Source: Haliscomenobacter hydrossis DSM 1100
Lineage (GTDB): Bacteria; Bacteroidota; Bacteroidia; Chitinophagales; Saprospiraceae
Assembly: GCF_000212735.1 (NCBI RefSeq)
Contig: NC_015510.1
Location: forward strand, 1,860,001-1,924,000
DNA: 64,000 nucleotides
Reading direction: 5' to 3'
Position numbers and translations under genes: made by a program. Under the pieces are notes generated by a model that saw only the letters and a program-made list of their open reading frames with translations, was not told the origin of the DNA and searched no databases. Position 1 is the first letter of the stretch, and every line of letters begins with the position of its first letter. This document shows positions 56,849 through 64,000 of this stretch, piece by piece.

Positions 56849-57466
56849 ATGAAACAGCAAGGATTGATATTTTTGGGGTTGATGTTGATGGTATCACTGT
56901 TTGTCATGAGCGGCTGCCAGTCGGATTACGAAAAAATGCGCAGCCGGGAAATGGCCAGTGGTGTGCGCCACGATAGTTTGTTCTTTGGTTTTTACATGGG
57001 CATGCCCAGCGAAGATTTTTTCGCCCACTGTTTGAACTTGAATCGCCAGCGCATTTTGACCAACGATGTTGGAGGAAAAAGGGTAAAATGTTACATAAAA
57101 AGTACCAATCCTCAGATTGCCATGACTTTTTACCCGAATTTTAAAGATGATAAAATTCGGGAAATTCCGGTTGAGTTCTACTATGACTCCTGGGCACCCT
57201 GGAACAAAGAATATTGGTCAGATCAATTGTTGCCTAAAGTACTGGCCACCTTTGAAAAATGGTACGGGAAAGGTTTTTTAAAAGTAGAAAATGAGGAAAA
57301 ACGCGTGGTGTATGTAAAAATCGATGGAAACCGCCAGATTGTATTAGGCATCATGGATGACCAAAAAGTAAAGGCCAACTTTACCGATCTGTTGAATCCA
57401 CTCGATCCCAAGGACATTGAAAACCCGGCGGCGAAGCCTAAAACGACCTCTCAAACCAAGCGTTAA
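56849..57466 (+). CDS. Small lipoprotein of unknown function between the two CRTAC1-like genes
   Basis: 205 aa from the ATG at 56849 (MKQQGLIFLGLMLMVSLFVM, lipobox MSGC, Cys23); the frame opening at 56765 lies in the palindromic repeat. The mature part contains FFGFYMGMPSEDFFAHC and VKCYIKSTNPQIAMTFYPNF, and a Lys-rich tail (AAKPKTTSQTKR). No family is recognised. Its stop is one base before the start of the next gene, so they are co-translated. Confidence 0.82.
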   Translation: MKQQGLIFLGLMLMVSLFVMSGCQSDYEKMRSREMASGVRHDSLFFGFYMGMPSEDFFAHCLNLNRQRILTNDVGGKRVKCYIKSTNPQIAMTFYPNFKDDKIREIPVEFYYDSWAPWNKEYWSDQLLPKVLATFEKWYGKGFLKVENEEKRVVYVKIDGNRQIVLGIMDDQKVKANFTDLLNPLDPKDIENPAAKPKTTSQTKR

Positions 57467-57467
57467 C

Positions 57468-60400
57468 ATGAATCGATTTTTCCTTCTGGGCGTTCTCCTC
57501 ACCATAGGATTGTGCGCGTGTAAAAAAGAAAAAAAGCAGGCCACGGAAGTGAATTCCGAGACGCTGTTTTCGGAAATGCCCAGTTCGGTTACGGGCATTG
57601 AGTTTGTCAATCAATTGGAATTCAATCAGGATTTTAATATTTATACCTACCGCAATTTTTACAATGGTGGTGGGGTCGCACTAGGTGATGTCAACAACGA
57701 TGGCTTGATCGATGTCTATTTTACGGCCAATATGGATCAAGATCGCCTGTACCTCAATCGGGGCAATTGGCAATTTGAAGACGTTACGCAAAAAGCCCAG
57801 GTAAGTGGCAAACGCGCCTGGTCGACCGGGGTAAGTATGGCCGACGTCAATGGCGACGGTTGGCTGGACATCTACGTCTGCAATTCTGGCCAGGTCAAAG
57901 GAGATGACCGCGAAAACGAGTTGTACATCAACCAAAAAGACGGCACTTTTAAAGAAATGGCCCAGGTGTACGGCATTGCCGATCCCGGCTATTCCACCCA
58001 TGCGGCCTTTTTTGACTACGATAAAGACGGCGACCTCGATCTTTACCTGCTCAACAATTCCTTCCAGGCCATTGGTAGCTTCAACTTGCGCAAACAAGTG
58101 CGCAATACCCGCGATCCATTGGGTGGACACAAATTTTTCCGCAATGATGGCGAAAAATTTGTCGACATCAGTGCCCAGGCGGGCATCTACGGCAGCATCA
58201 TTGGTTTTGGGCTGGGGGTCACTGTCGGTGATGTCAATCAGGATGGCTGGCAGGATATTTACGTTTCCAATGATTTTTTTGAACGCGATTACCTCTACAT
58301 CAACAACCAGAAAGGTGGGTTTTCCGAAGTACTGGAACAATCCATGCGCTCGATCAGTGCCGCTTCGATGGGTGCGGATATGGCCGACATCAACAACGAT
58401 GCCTTACCGGATATCTTCGTCACCGACATGTTGCCGGGCACCGACCGCCGTTTAAAAACCAAAACCACTTTTGATAATTGGGACCGCTACCGCTACAATC
58501 TGGAAAACGGTTATTGGCACCAATTCACCCGCAACATGTTGCAAATCAACAATGGAGATGGCACTTTTAGCGATGTAGGGCGTTTGGCGGGGGTTGAAGC
58601 GACCGATTGGAGCTGGGGGGCCTTGTTTATGGACATGGACAACGATGGCCTGAAAGACATCTTTGTGGCCAATGGCATTTACCAGGATTTGACCGATCAG
58701 GATTACGTATCTTTCATCGCCGATGAACAAACCAAACGTTCGATCATCAGTCGCAATGGGGTGAATTTTAAAGCTTTGGTCGATTCCATTCCCGTAGAAC
58801 CCATCCCCAACTACGCGTTTCAAAACCAGGGGAACTTGCAGTTTTCAAATCAAGCAGCGCAATGGGGACTGGGCAAGCCCAGCCACTCGAACGGCTCAGC
58901 CTATGGCGATTTAGACAACGATGGCGATCTGGATCTGGTGACCAACAACGTCAACATGCCCGCTTTTGTGTACCGCAACAATGCCGAAAAACTGCTCAAA
59001 GACCATCATTACCTCAAGTTTGAGCTACAAGGTGAAAACAAAAACACCAACGCCTTGGGGACGCGGATTACACTCAAATACAAGGGAAAATTGCAGTACC
59101 TGGAGCACATGCCCATGCGGGGTTTTCAATCGACCATGGACCCCCGACCCAACTTCGGCACAGGAAAAACCAAAATCATCGATACGGTATTGGTCGATTG
59201 GCCCAATGGCAAAAGAACCCTTTTGACCAATGTTGCCACCGACCAGACCTTAAAACTGAAACAAGCGGAGGCAACGCTCTCCACTCCTACCCCAATGCCT
59301 CCCGGTGCAAAATTATTCCGCGAGTTGCCAGTAATCAATGGCGTCAATTACCGCCATCAGGAAAACACATTCATCGATTTTGATCGGGACAGACTACTGT
59401 ACCTGATGATGTCGACCGAAGGGCCAAAAATTGAAAAAGGGGACGTCAATCGGGATGGAAGGGAAGATTTTTACATCGGCGGAGCAAAAGATAAGCCCGG
59501 AAAATTATTTGTGCAAAATCCCGATGGTTCTTTTCGCTCCACCAATGAGGCGCTGTTTCAAGCCGATGCAATTTGTGAAGACCAGGACGCCCTGTTTTTT
59601 GATGCGGATCGGGATGGCGACCAGGATTTGTACGTGTGCAGTGGTGGGAATGAATTTTCTCCCAACTCTACGGCATTGATCAATCGGCTCTATGTCAACG
59701 ACGGCAAAGGAAATTTCAGCAAATCACCACAAATTTTACCCACGTTTAATTTTGAACCAACCTCTTGTGTAGATGCGGCCGATTACGACCAGGATGGCGA
59801 CCTCGATCTTTTTGTAGGCGTGCGTTTTGCCCCTCTGGTATACGGTGTACCCATGAATGGCTACATCCTCAACAACGATGGCCGGGGTAATTTCCGCGAC
59901 GTCAGCGCCCAAATCGCTCCAATGTTGCAAAAACTGGGCATGATCAAAGACGCCATCTGGAGCGATTTTGATGGAGATAAAGACCCCGATCTGATCGTCG
60001 TGGGCGAATGGATGCCCATCAAAATGTTGCGCAATGATCGGGGTAAGTTCACCGATATCACTGAGCAGCTTGGGCTAAGCGCTTCAGCAGGCTGGTGGAC
60101 CTGCATTGAAACTGGCGATTTTGATGGAGACGGAGACCCCGATTTTGTGATTGGCAATCACGGCTTGAATTCCCGTTTCCGGGCCAACGCGGAGCACCCT
60201 GTGGTCATGCACGTCAATGATTTTGACCAAAACGGCACTGCCGAACAAGTCATCAGCGTATTCAGTGGGGAGGCAACTTATCCCCTGTTGTTGCGCCATG
60301 ATTTGGTGGGACAATTGCCCCAACTCAAAAAGAAATACCTCAAATACCGCGATTTTGCCGAACAACGGGTCGAAGACATTTTCACCTTTGCCCAACTGCA

Positions 60401-60797
60401 AAACGCGCTAAAATATGAAGTCAAAGAGATGCGTACCTGTGTACTCATCAACGAAGGCAAAGGGAAGTTTACCTTGAAACCCTTACCTGTAGAGGCTCAA
60501 ATTTCTCCAAATATGGGGCTGCTGATCCGCGATTTTGACCGCGATGGTCACCAGGACATCATTCTGGGTGGAAATTTGTACGGTGTTAAGCCAGAAATTG
60601 GTAGATTCGATTCAAGTTATGGACTGTTCTTGAAAGGGGACGGGAAAAATAATTTTATTCCCGTGCAAACCCGGCATTCAGGACTGAGACTTGAAGGAGA
60701 AATTCGTGACTTTCAAGTCATTAAAGTAAAAAATAAAGAAGTACTGCTGGTTGCCCGCAACAATGAGGCGATGCAATTGTTCGAATGGAATCCGTAG
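57468..60797 (+). CDS. CRTAC1-like lipoprotein with FG-GAP/VCBS repeats and ASPIC/UnbV domain (paralogue 2)
   Basis: 1109 aa from the ATG at 57468 (lipobox LCAC, Cys18). It follows the same plan as the 53384 gene, with closely matching segments: ETLFSEMPSSVTGIEFVNQL near the N-terminus, GDVNNDGLIDVYFTANMDQD, FFDYDKDGDLDLYLLNNSF, an ASPIC/UnbV stretch (YLEHMPMRGFQSTMDPRPNF) and EAQISPNMGLLIRDFDRDGH near the end. Evidently a tandem duplication. It is probably exposed on the cell surface and may bind the ligand of the neighbouring SusCD. Enzymatic activity is not evident. Confidence 0.93.
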   Translation: MNRFFLLGVLLTIGLCACKKEKKQATEVNSETLFSEMPSSVTGIEFVNQLEFNQDFNIYTYRNFYNGGGVALGDVNNDGLIDVYFTANMDQDRLYLNRGNWQFEDVTQKAQVSGKRAWSTGVSMADVNGDGWLDIYVCNSGQVKGDDRENELYINQKDGTFKEMAQVYGIADPGYSTHAAFFDYDKDGDLDLYLLNNSFQAIGSFNLRKQVRNTRDPLGGHKFFRNDGEKFVDISAQAGIYGSIIGFGLGVTVGDVNQDGWQDIYVSNDFFERDYLYINNQKGGFSEVLEQSMRSISAASMGADMADINNDALPDIFVTDMLPGTDRRLKTKTTFDNWDRYRYNLENGYWHQFTRNMLQINNGDGTFSDVGRLAGVEATDWSWGALFMDMDNDGLKDIFVANGIYQDLTDQDYVSFIADEQTKRSIISRNGVNFKALVDSIPVEPIPNYAFQNQGNLQFSNQAAQWGLGKPSHSNGSAYGDLDNDGDLDLVTNNVNMPAFVYRNNAEKLLKDHHYLKFELQGENKNTNALGTRITLKYKGKLQYLEHMPMRGFQSTMDPRPNFGTGKTKIIDTVLVDWPNGKRTLLTNVATDQTLKLKQAEATLSTPTPMPPGAKLFRELPVINGVNYRHQENTFIDFDRDRLLYLMMSTEGPKIEKGDVNRDGREDFYIGGAKDKPGKLFVQNPDGSFRSTNEALFQADAICEDQDALFFDADRDGDQDLYVCSGGNEFSPNSTALINRLYVNDGKGNFSKSPQILPTFNFEPTSCVDAADYDQDGDLDLFVGVRFAPLVYGVPMNGYILNNDGRGNFRDVSAQIAPMLQKLGMIKDAIWSDFDGDKDPDLIVVGEWMPIKMLRNDRGKFTDITEQLGLSASAGWWTCIETGDFDGDGDPDFVIGNHGLNSRFRANAEHPVVMHVNDFDQNGTAEQVISVFSGEATYPLLLRHDLVGQLPQLKKKYLKYRDFAEQRVEDIFTFAQLQNALKYEVKEMRTCVLINEGKGKFTLKPLPVEAQISPNMGLLIRDFDRDGHQDIILGGNLYGVKPEIGRFDSSYGLFLKGDGKNNFIPVQTRHSGLRLEGEIRDFQVIKVKNKEVLLVARNNEAMQLFEWNP

Positions 60798-60819
60798 CTA
60801 GCTCCCAACGTTTAAAATG

Positions 60820-60948
60820 ACCAAAAGTGAATTAAAAAAATAGCACAAAGAACACAAAGAAAAGCACAAAGAGCACAAATTAGTACCCGTCCTTGTGCCC
60901 TTTGTGCTCTCCCTTGTGTGTTCCTTGTGCTAAAAAATGTCGCTTTTG
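60820..60948. repeat. Long imperfect palindrome with CACAAAG repeats, copy 2
   Basis: CCAAAAGTGAATTAAAAAAA with TAGCACAAAG at the left pairs with CCTTGTGCTAAAAAATGTCG and CTTTTG at the right. It shares the GTGCTAAAAAATGTCGCTTT end with 12102-12223. It separates the CRTAC1-like gene from the T9SS cargo gene. Confidence 0.75.
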
Positions 60949-60991
60949 AGATCCAATAAACTTTGGGATAATTCATCAAAACCGATAAATC

Positions 60992-62965
60992 ATGCAAACC
61001 AGAGCCATTTTCTGCTTCAAAAGGCTTTGTTTCCACCTGCTCTTGAGCTGCATGATTTTCTTTTTCGGGAAAGTCAATTCCCAAACCACCATCCCTTGTG
61101 ATGATGCATTCTACCTGATCACTTCTTCTACCGGAGGCAGTGTACTCCAAAAATTAAACCACGACCGGATCAACAATCAGGTGAATGCAAAAACCATCGA
61201 TTTGAGTGAACCCAGACGCCGCATCACCTGCCTAGGTTACAGCGTCAATGATCAATTGCTCTACGCCCTGGATTTTGATACATATGAGTTATTACAAATC
61301 GATGGTCTCGGAAAAATCAAAAACCTCGGTATCCCGCCCAATCTGGATACCCGAATGCAGTACTTTGCGGGTCACGTCGCTGCACAGGGCAGAACCTTGG
61401 TCGTAATTGGCCGAGATCCCGCTACCCAAACCGACAAAATTATTTTCACCATTGGCCTGCGTGCACCCTATCTGGCCTCCAGCCAGGCGCTAATCAGTGA
61501 TTTACCCGTAGCGCTCACTGATTTGGCTACGCATCCATTCTTAGGAGTTGTTTATTGTTTTGACAGTAAAGCAAAACGCTTTGGAACCATAGTAAATGGC
61601 CTGGTGAGCACCCATCGTTACCCAACTGTACCGGAATACATCACCTCACTATATTTAGATCGAAATGGAAATTTGTACGGTTATGGCAATCTTGTTGGAG
61701 ATTCAGGCGCAGAAACCCATTTTGCCATTGATCGGCAAAACGGAAAAATGGTAGCTCTGGGTCTAGGCATCCAAGGTAAAGATAGCGATGGTTGCTCCTG
61801 CCCCTATTCATTGGATTTTGACATGAAAATCATCCCGAGTGAAGTCTTGCCTTGTTCCGAGATCACTATTGAATACACTTTTTTTAACCAGACTGGGGCA
61901 AATTGGCAAGATCTGGTGTTTCGCGATTCTCTTCCCGCTGGCATTACCATCACGGCGATCGAAAAAAACTCGGCCAACTTGAGCACGGTACAAGGGGGAA
62001 TCGGCAGTAGCCTGTTTCGCCTCATCAACATGAATTTGATTCTTGAGTCCAATACCATCCGCCTTAAAGCTTGGGTAGACGAATTGCCGCCTGGAAAATA
62101 CAGCGCCCAGGCGGTATTGAAAAACTTGCCCAAACTCTATGGCAATCCCCTGGTTTCGGACAATTTGCTTACAGCTGAACCCCGGGATTCCGCTTTTTTC
62201 ACCGTCATTGAACCCAAAAGTTTAAAACTGAACAGCAAGTTGCGTTTTTCTTGCAATGGCGATACGGCCTTTGTCGAAGCTCCGCTCGAAGCCTTGAGCT
62301 ACCAATGGAGTGATGGCAGCACGGGGAAAACCCTGGTCACGACCCGCAGTGGCCGCTACTCCTTGTTGGCCAAAACAGCTTGTCTGGACTACACCGATAC
62401 GATTGAAATCGCTCAGCGGCCTCCTGCGCTAAACCTGGAAATTGAAGCCCCGGCACGCTTGGAGTCCGGTGATCGCAGTATCCTCAGGTACACCAGCAAT
62501 GCACAAGGCGTAGGCACCTTGACCTGGTCCGCTTCAACTGGACTCAACTTGAGTTGTTCGGATTGTGCCCAGCCGGAGTTGAATGCCTTGAGCAGCGGAA
62601 GTCTTTACCTGACCCTACGCAATGCCCAGGGCTGCGCGGTAAGAGATAGTGTACAAATAGAGGTGATTCCGGTTCGCAAAGTGTTTATTCCCAACGTTTT
62701 TAGTCCCAATTCGGATCAACACAACGACGTCTTTTTCATCCAGGGAAGGGATGGGGGACAAATCTTGCGTTGGCGCATCAAAGACCGCTGGGGCAATGTG
62801 GTTTTTGAAAAAAAGGATGTCGCCATCAATGATGCGGCACAAGGTTGGGATGGAATGGTTCGGGGGCAGGCGCTGTCCGCTGGAACGTTTTTTTATGAAG
62901 TAGAGGTTGAATTTCCGGATGGTGAGAAGCAGCGATTTCGGGGGGAAGTGAAGTTGGTGCGGTGA
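60992..62965 (+). CDS. Secreted protein with type-B T9SS C-terminal sorting domain
   Basis: 657 aa. The hydrophobic N-terminus (about 8-31, CFHLLLSCMIFFFGK) is a signal peptide. Residues about 40-260 hold a propeller-like region with cysteines. A DUF11-type domain covers about 280-400 (SLPAGITITAIEKNSANLST), and an Ig/PKD-like region about 410-550 (LSYQWSDGSTGKTLVTTRSG). The end is the gliding-motility-type sorting domain (VRKVFIPNVFSPNSDQHND, then RWRIKDRWGNVVFEKKDV), which directs export by the type IX secretion system. The cargo function is unknown. Confidence 0.9.
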   Translation: MQTRAIFCFKRLCFHLLLSCMIFFFGKVNSQTTIPCDDAFYLITSSTGGSVLQKLNHDRINNQVNAKTIDLSEPRRRITCLGYSVNDQLLYALDFDTYELLQIDGLGKIKNLGIPPNLDTRMQYFAGHVAAQGRTLVVIGRDPATQTDKIIFTIGLRAPYLASSQALISDLPVALTDLATHPFLGVVYCFDSKAKRFGTIVNGLVSTHRYPTVPEYITSLYLDRNGNLYGYGNLVGDSGAETHFAIDRQNGKMVALGLGIQGKDSDGCSCPYSLDFDMKIIPSEVLPCSEITIEYTFFNQTGANWQDLVFRDSLPAGITITAIEKNSANLSTVQGGIGSSLFRLINMNLILESNTIRLKAWVDELPPGKYSAQAVLKNLPKLYGNPLVSDNLLTAEPRDSAFFTVIEPKSLKLNSKLRFSCNGDTAFVEAPLEALSYQWSDGSTGKTLVTTRSGRYSLLAKTACLDYTDTIEIAQRPPALNLEIEAPARLESGDRSILRYTSNAQGVGTLTWSASTGLNLSCSDCAQPELNALSSGSLYLTLRNAQGCAVRDSVQIEVIPVRKVFIPNVFSPNSDQHNDVFFIQGRDGGQILRWRIKDRWGNVVFEKKDVAINDAAQGWDGMVRGQALSAGTFFYEVEVEFPDGEKQRFRGEVKLVR

Positions 62966-63027
62966 GGTTTAAGTAACTGTCCATTTGCTTTATTTTAGAA
63001 TTTACCTTACATTTGAAATAAAAAAGT

Positions 63028-63453
63028 ATGGAGCTAACCATAGAACTAAATAATGACCTTGAACATAAACTTAGAGATCAAGCTAAGTTAAAAGGCCTGG
63101 ATTTAGGACAATACATTGCTATGTTAATTCAAGAAAAGGCCGTCCCAGTAAAAGGGAAAATAGCCACAACTCCCCCCTTAAGCATACGTGAAACAGAGCT
63201 TTTCGAAAAAATAAATTATGGCTTTTCCGTGGATTTTTGGCAAAAACTAAAAGAGTTAAACCAAAAACGTAGTGCTATGCAAATTAGAGAAGACGAAAGA
63301 TTAGCACTCATTTCAATGACTGATCAATTAGAGCAGGCCAATGTACTAAGGATCAAAGCCCTAATTGAGTTGGCAGCATTGCGCAACACTGATCTCGAAC
63401 AATTAATGGATGAGCTAGGCATACTTTATGGGAAAGATTTCCAAAAAAACTAA
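63028..63453 (+). CDS. Small protein with RHH-like N-terminus, partner of an HNH gene
   Basis: 141 aa. The first 35 residues (MELTIELNNDLEHKLRDQAK) resemble a ribbon-helix-helix DNA-binding segment, with beta strand then helices. The rest is helical and charged (ELFEKINYGFSVDFWQKL, RLALISMTDQLEQANVLRIK). It overlaps the HNH gene by 26 bp. Small proteins of this kind often precede HNH genes in Bacteroidota and Cyanobacteria; whether they form a toxin-antitoxin-like pair is not shown. Confidence 0.72.
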   Translation: MELTIELNNDLEHKLRDQAKLKGLDLGQYIAMLIQEKAVPVKGKIATTPPLSIRETELFEKINYGFSVDFWQKLKELNQKRSAMQIREDERLALISMTDQLEQANVLRIKALIELAALRNTDLEQLMDELGILYGKDFQKN

Positions 63454-63847
63454 GCTTCTTATTGCAGATCGGGCACAACATTGCTGTGAATATTGTTTGT
63501 CGCAAGCTAAATTTTCACCAGACTATTTTTCTATTGAGCACATTATACCTTCCATAAAACAGGGTTCAGACCAAATTAGCAACCTCGCATATGCTTGTTT
63601 AGCATGTAATAACCACAAATTTACAGCAACTGACAGTTTGGATCCACTCACGGGATTGGAAGCACAGCTGTATCATCCTCGCCAGGATGAATGGAACTTA
63701 CATTTTAGATGGAATGAAAACTTATCAATTCTTGTGGGTATTTCTCCGACGGGTCGGGCTACAATCGAAAGACTATGCTTGAATCGTGAAGCAGTAGTCA
63801 ATCTCCGTTCTTTGTTGGCTGCTGTTGGGAAACATCCTCCTTTTTGA
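63428..63847 (+). CDS. HNH endonuclease
   Basis: 139 aa. C-x-x-C in HCCEYCLSQ, then the HNH core SIEHIIPSIKQGSDQISNLA and a second Cys pair in CLACNNHK, which together bind a structural zinc. Single-domain HNH proteins of this type are often restriction or homing-like nucleases. It starts inside the preceding gene (26-bp overlap), suggesting translational coupling. The target is unknown. Confidence 0.86.
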   Translation: MGKISKKTKLLIADRAQHCCEYCLSQAKFSPDYFSIEHIIPSIKQGSDQISNLAYACLACNNHKFTATDSLDPLTGLEAQLYHPRQDEWNLHFRWNENLSILVGISPTGRATIERLCLNREAVVNLRSLLAAVGKHPPF

Positions 63848-63977
63848 TTTAGCTTTAAATACCCAATAATTCTCACTATTTAACAAACAAAATCCTCGCA
63901 AAATCCTTATCATTGAATAACTTAGCCTAAAGTAGTCGGTCCAGAAAAAACGCTTATTCACCAGAACACTTACACTC

Positions 63978-64000
63978 ATGCAAAGTCTTAAGTTTAGCTC
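63978..64000 (+). CDS. Possible start of a gene cut by the window edge
   Basis: An ATG at 63978 opens a plus-strand frame that runs to the window end with seven full codons (MQSLKFS). Too short to identify; it could also be chance. Confidence 0.25.

Overview
The window looks like chromosomal DNA of a Bacteroidota, most likely Saprospirales (Haliscomenobacter-like). The evidence is a SusC/SusD pair, a type-B T9SS C-terminal sorting domain, DUF4293, an OstA-like protein, BatE, LytS/LytTR and NarL-type two-component systems, many lipoproteins, and a Bacteroidota-type promoter (TTTG, 18 nt, TAnnTTTG) in front of rplU-rpmA. The taxon is inferred from gene content. I saw no rRNA, tRNA, prophage or CRISPR array.

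Layout. 1-693: truncated NtrC-type regulator (minus). 694-8426: a 162-bp MITE-like palindrome, a Y1 (HUH) transposase, and a type I restriction-modification operon hsdM-hsdS-hsdR bracketed by arrays of one short palindromic repeat. 8427-16639: mostly secreted or periplasmic minus-strand genes (lipoprotein, M20 amidohydrolase, a DASS transporter broken by a one-base frameshift, DPP-IV-like S9 peptidase, class C beta-lactamase-like hydrolase, outer-membrane protein). 16908-18751: LytS/LytTR pair. 18835-25196: envelope proteins, DUF547, a GT2 glycosyltransferase, an M1 peptidase and a small exported protein. 25406-27566: eutBC. 27575-30517: a NarL-type two-component system with a membrane protein and a lipoprotein.

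30814-38820 is the most unusual part. It is a plus-strand, operon-like set of four large genes without signal peptides: a 773-aa beta-rich protein, a 341-aa protein with weak DMATS/ABBA-prenyltransferase-like features, a 294-aa protein carrying a DxDD motif like that of class II terpene cyclases, and a 1218-aa protein with a propeller-like N-terminus, an Ig-like segment and a long amphipathic/hydrophobic helical C-terminus. Repeated AGAAATAC boxes lie upstream and a strong hairpin terminator closes the set. I do not recognise it as a described system.

38911-47113: DUF4293, a remnant of a FAD oxidoreductase, OstA-like protein and BatE, a Septu-like (PtuA ATPase + PtuB HNH) defence pair, rplU-rpmA in which L27 carries a fused helix-hairpin-helix-type domain, and an aspartyl protease/PDZ protein. 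47633-60797: SusC/SusD closed by a perfect hairpin terminator, a RAYT transposase with a perfect 38-bp palindrome inside its own reading frame and an 11-copy 15-bp tandem repeat upstream, then two paralogous FG-GAP/ASPIC (CRTAC1-like) lipoproteins flanking a small lipoprotein. 60992-63847: a T9SS cargo protein and a small protein overlapping an HNH nuclease.

The intergenic DNA is rich in dispersed palindromic repeats. At least seven families can be told apart by eye, and several occur twice in the window.
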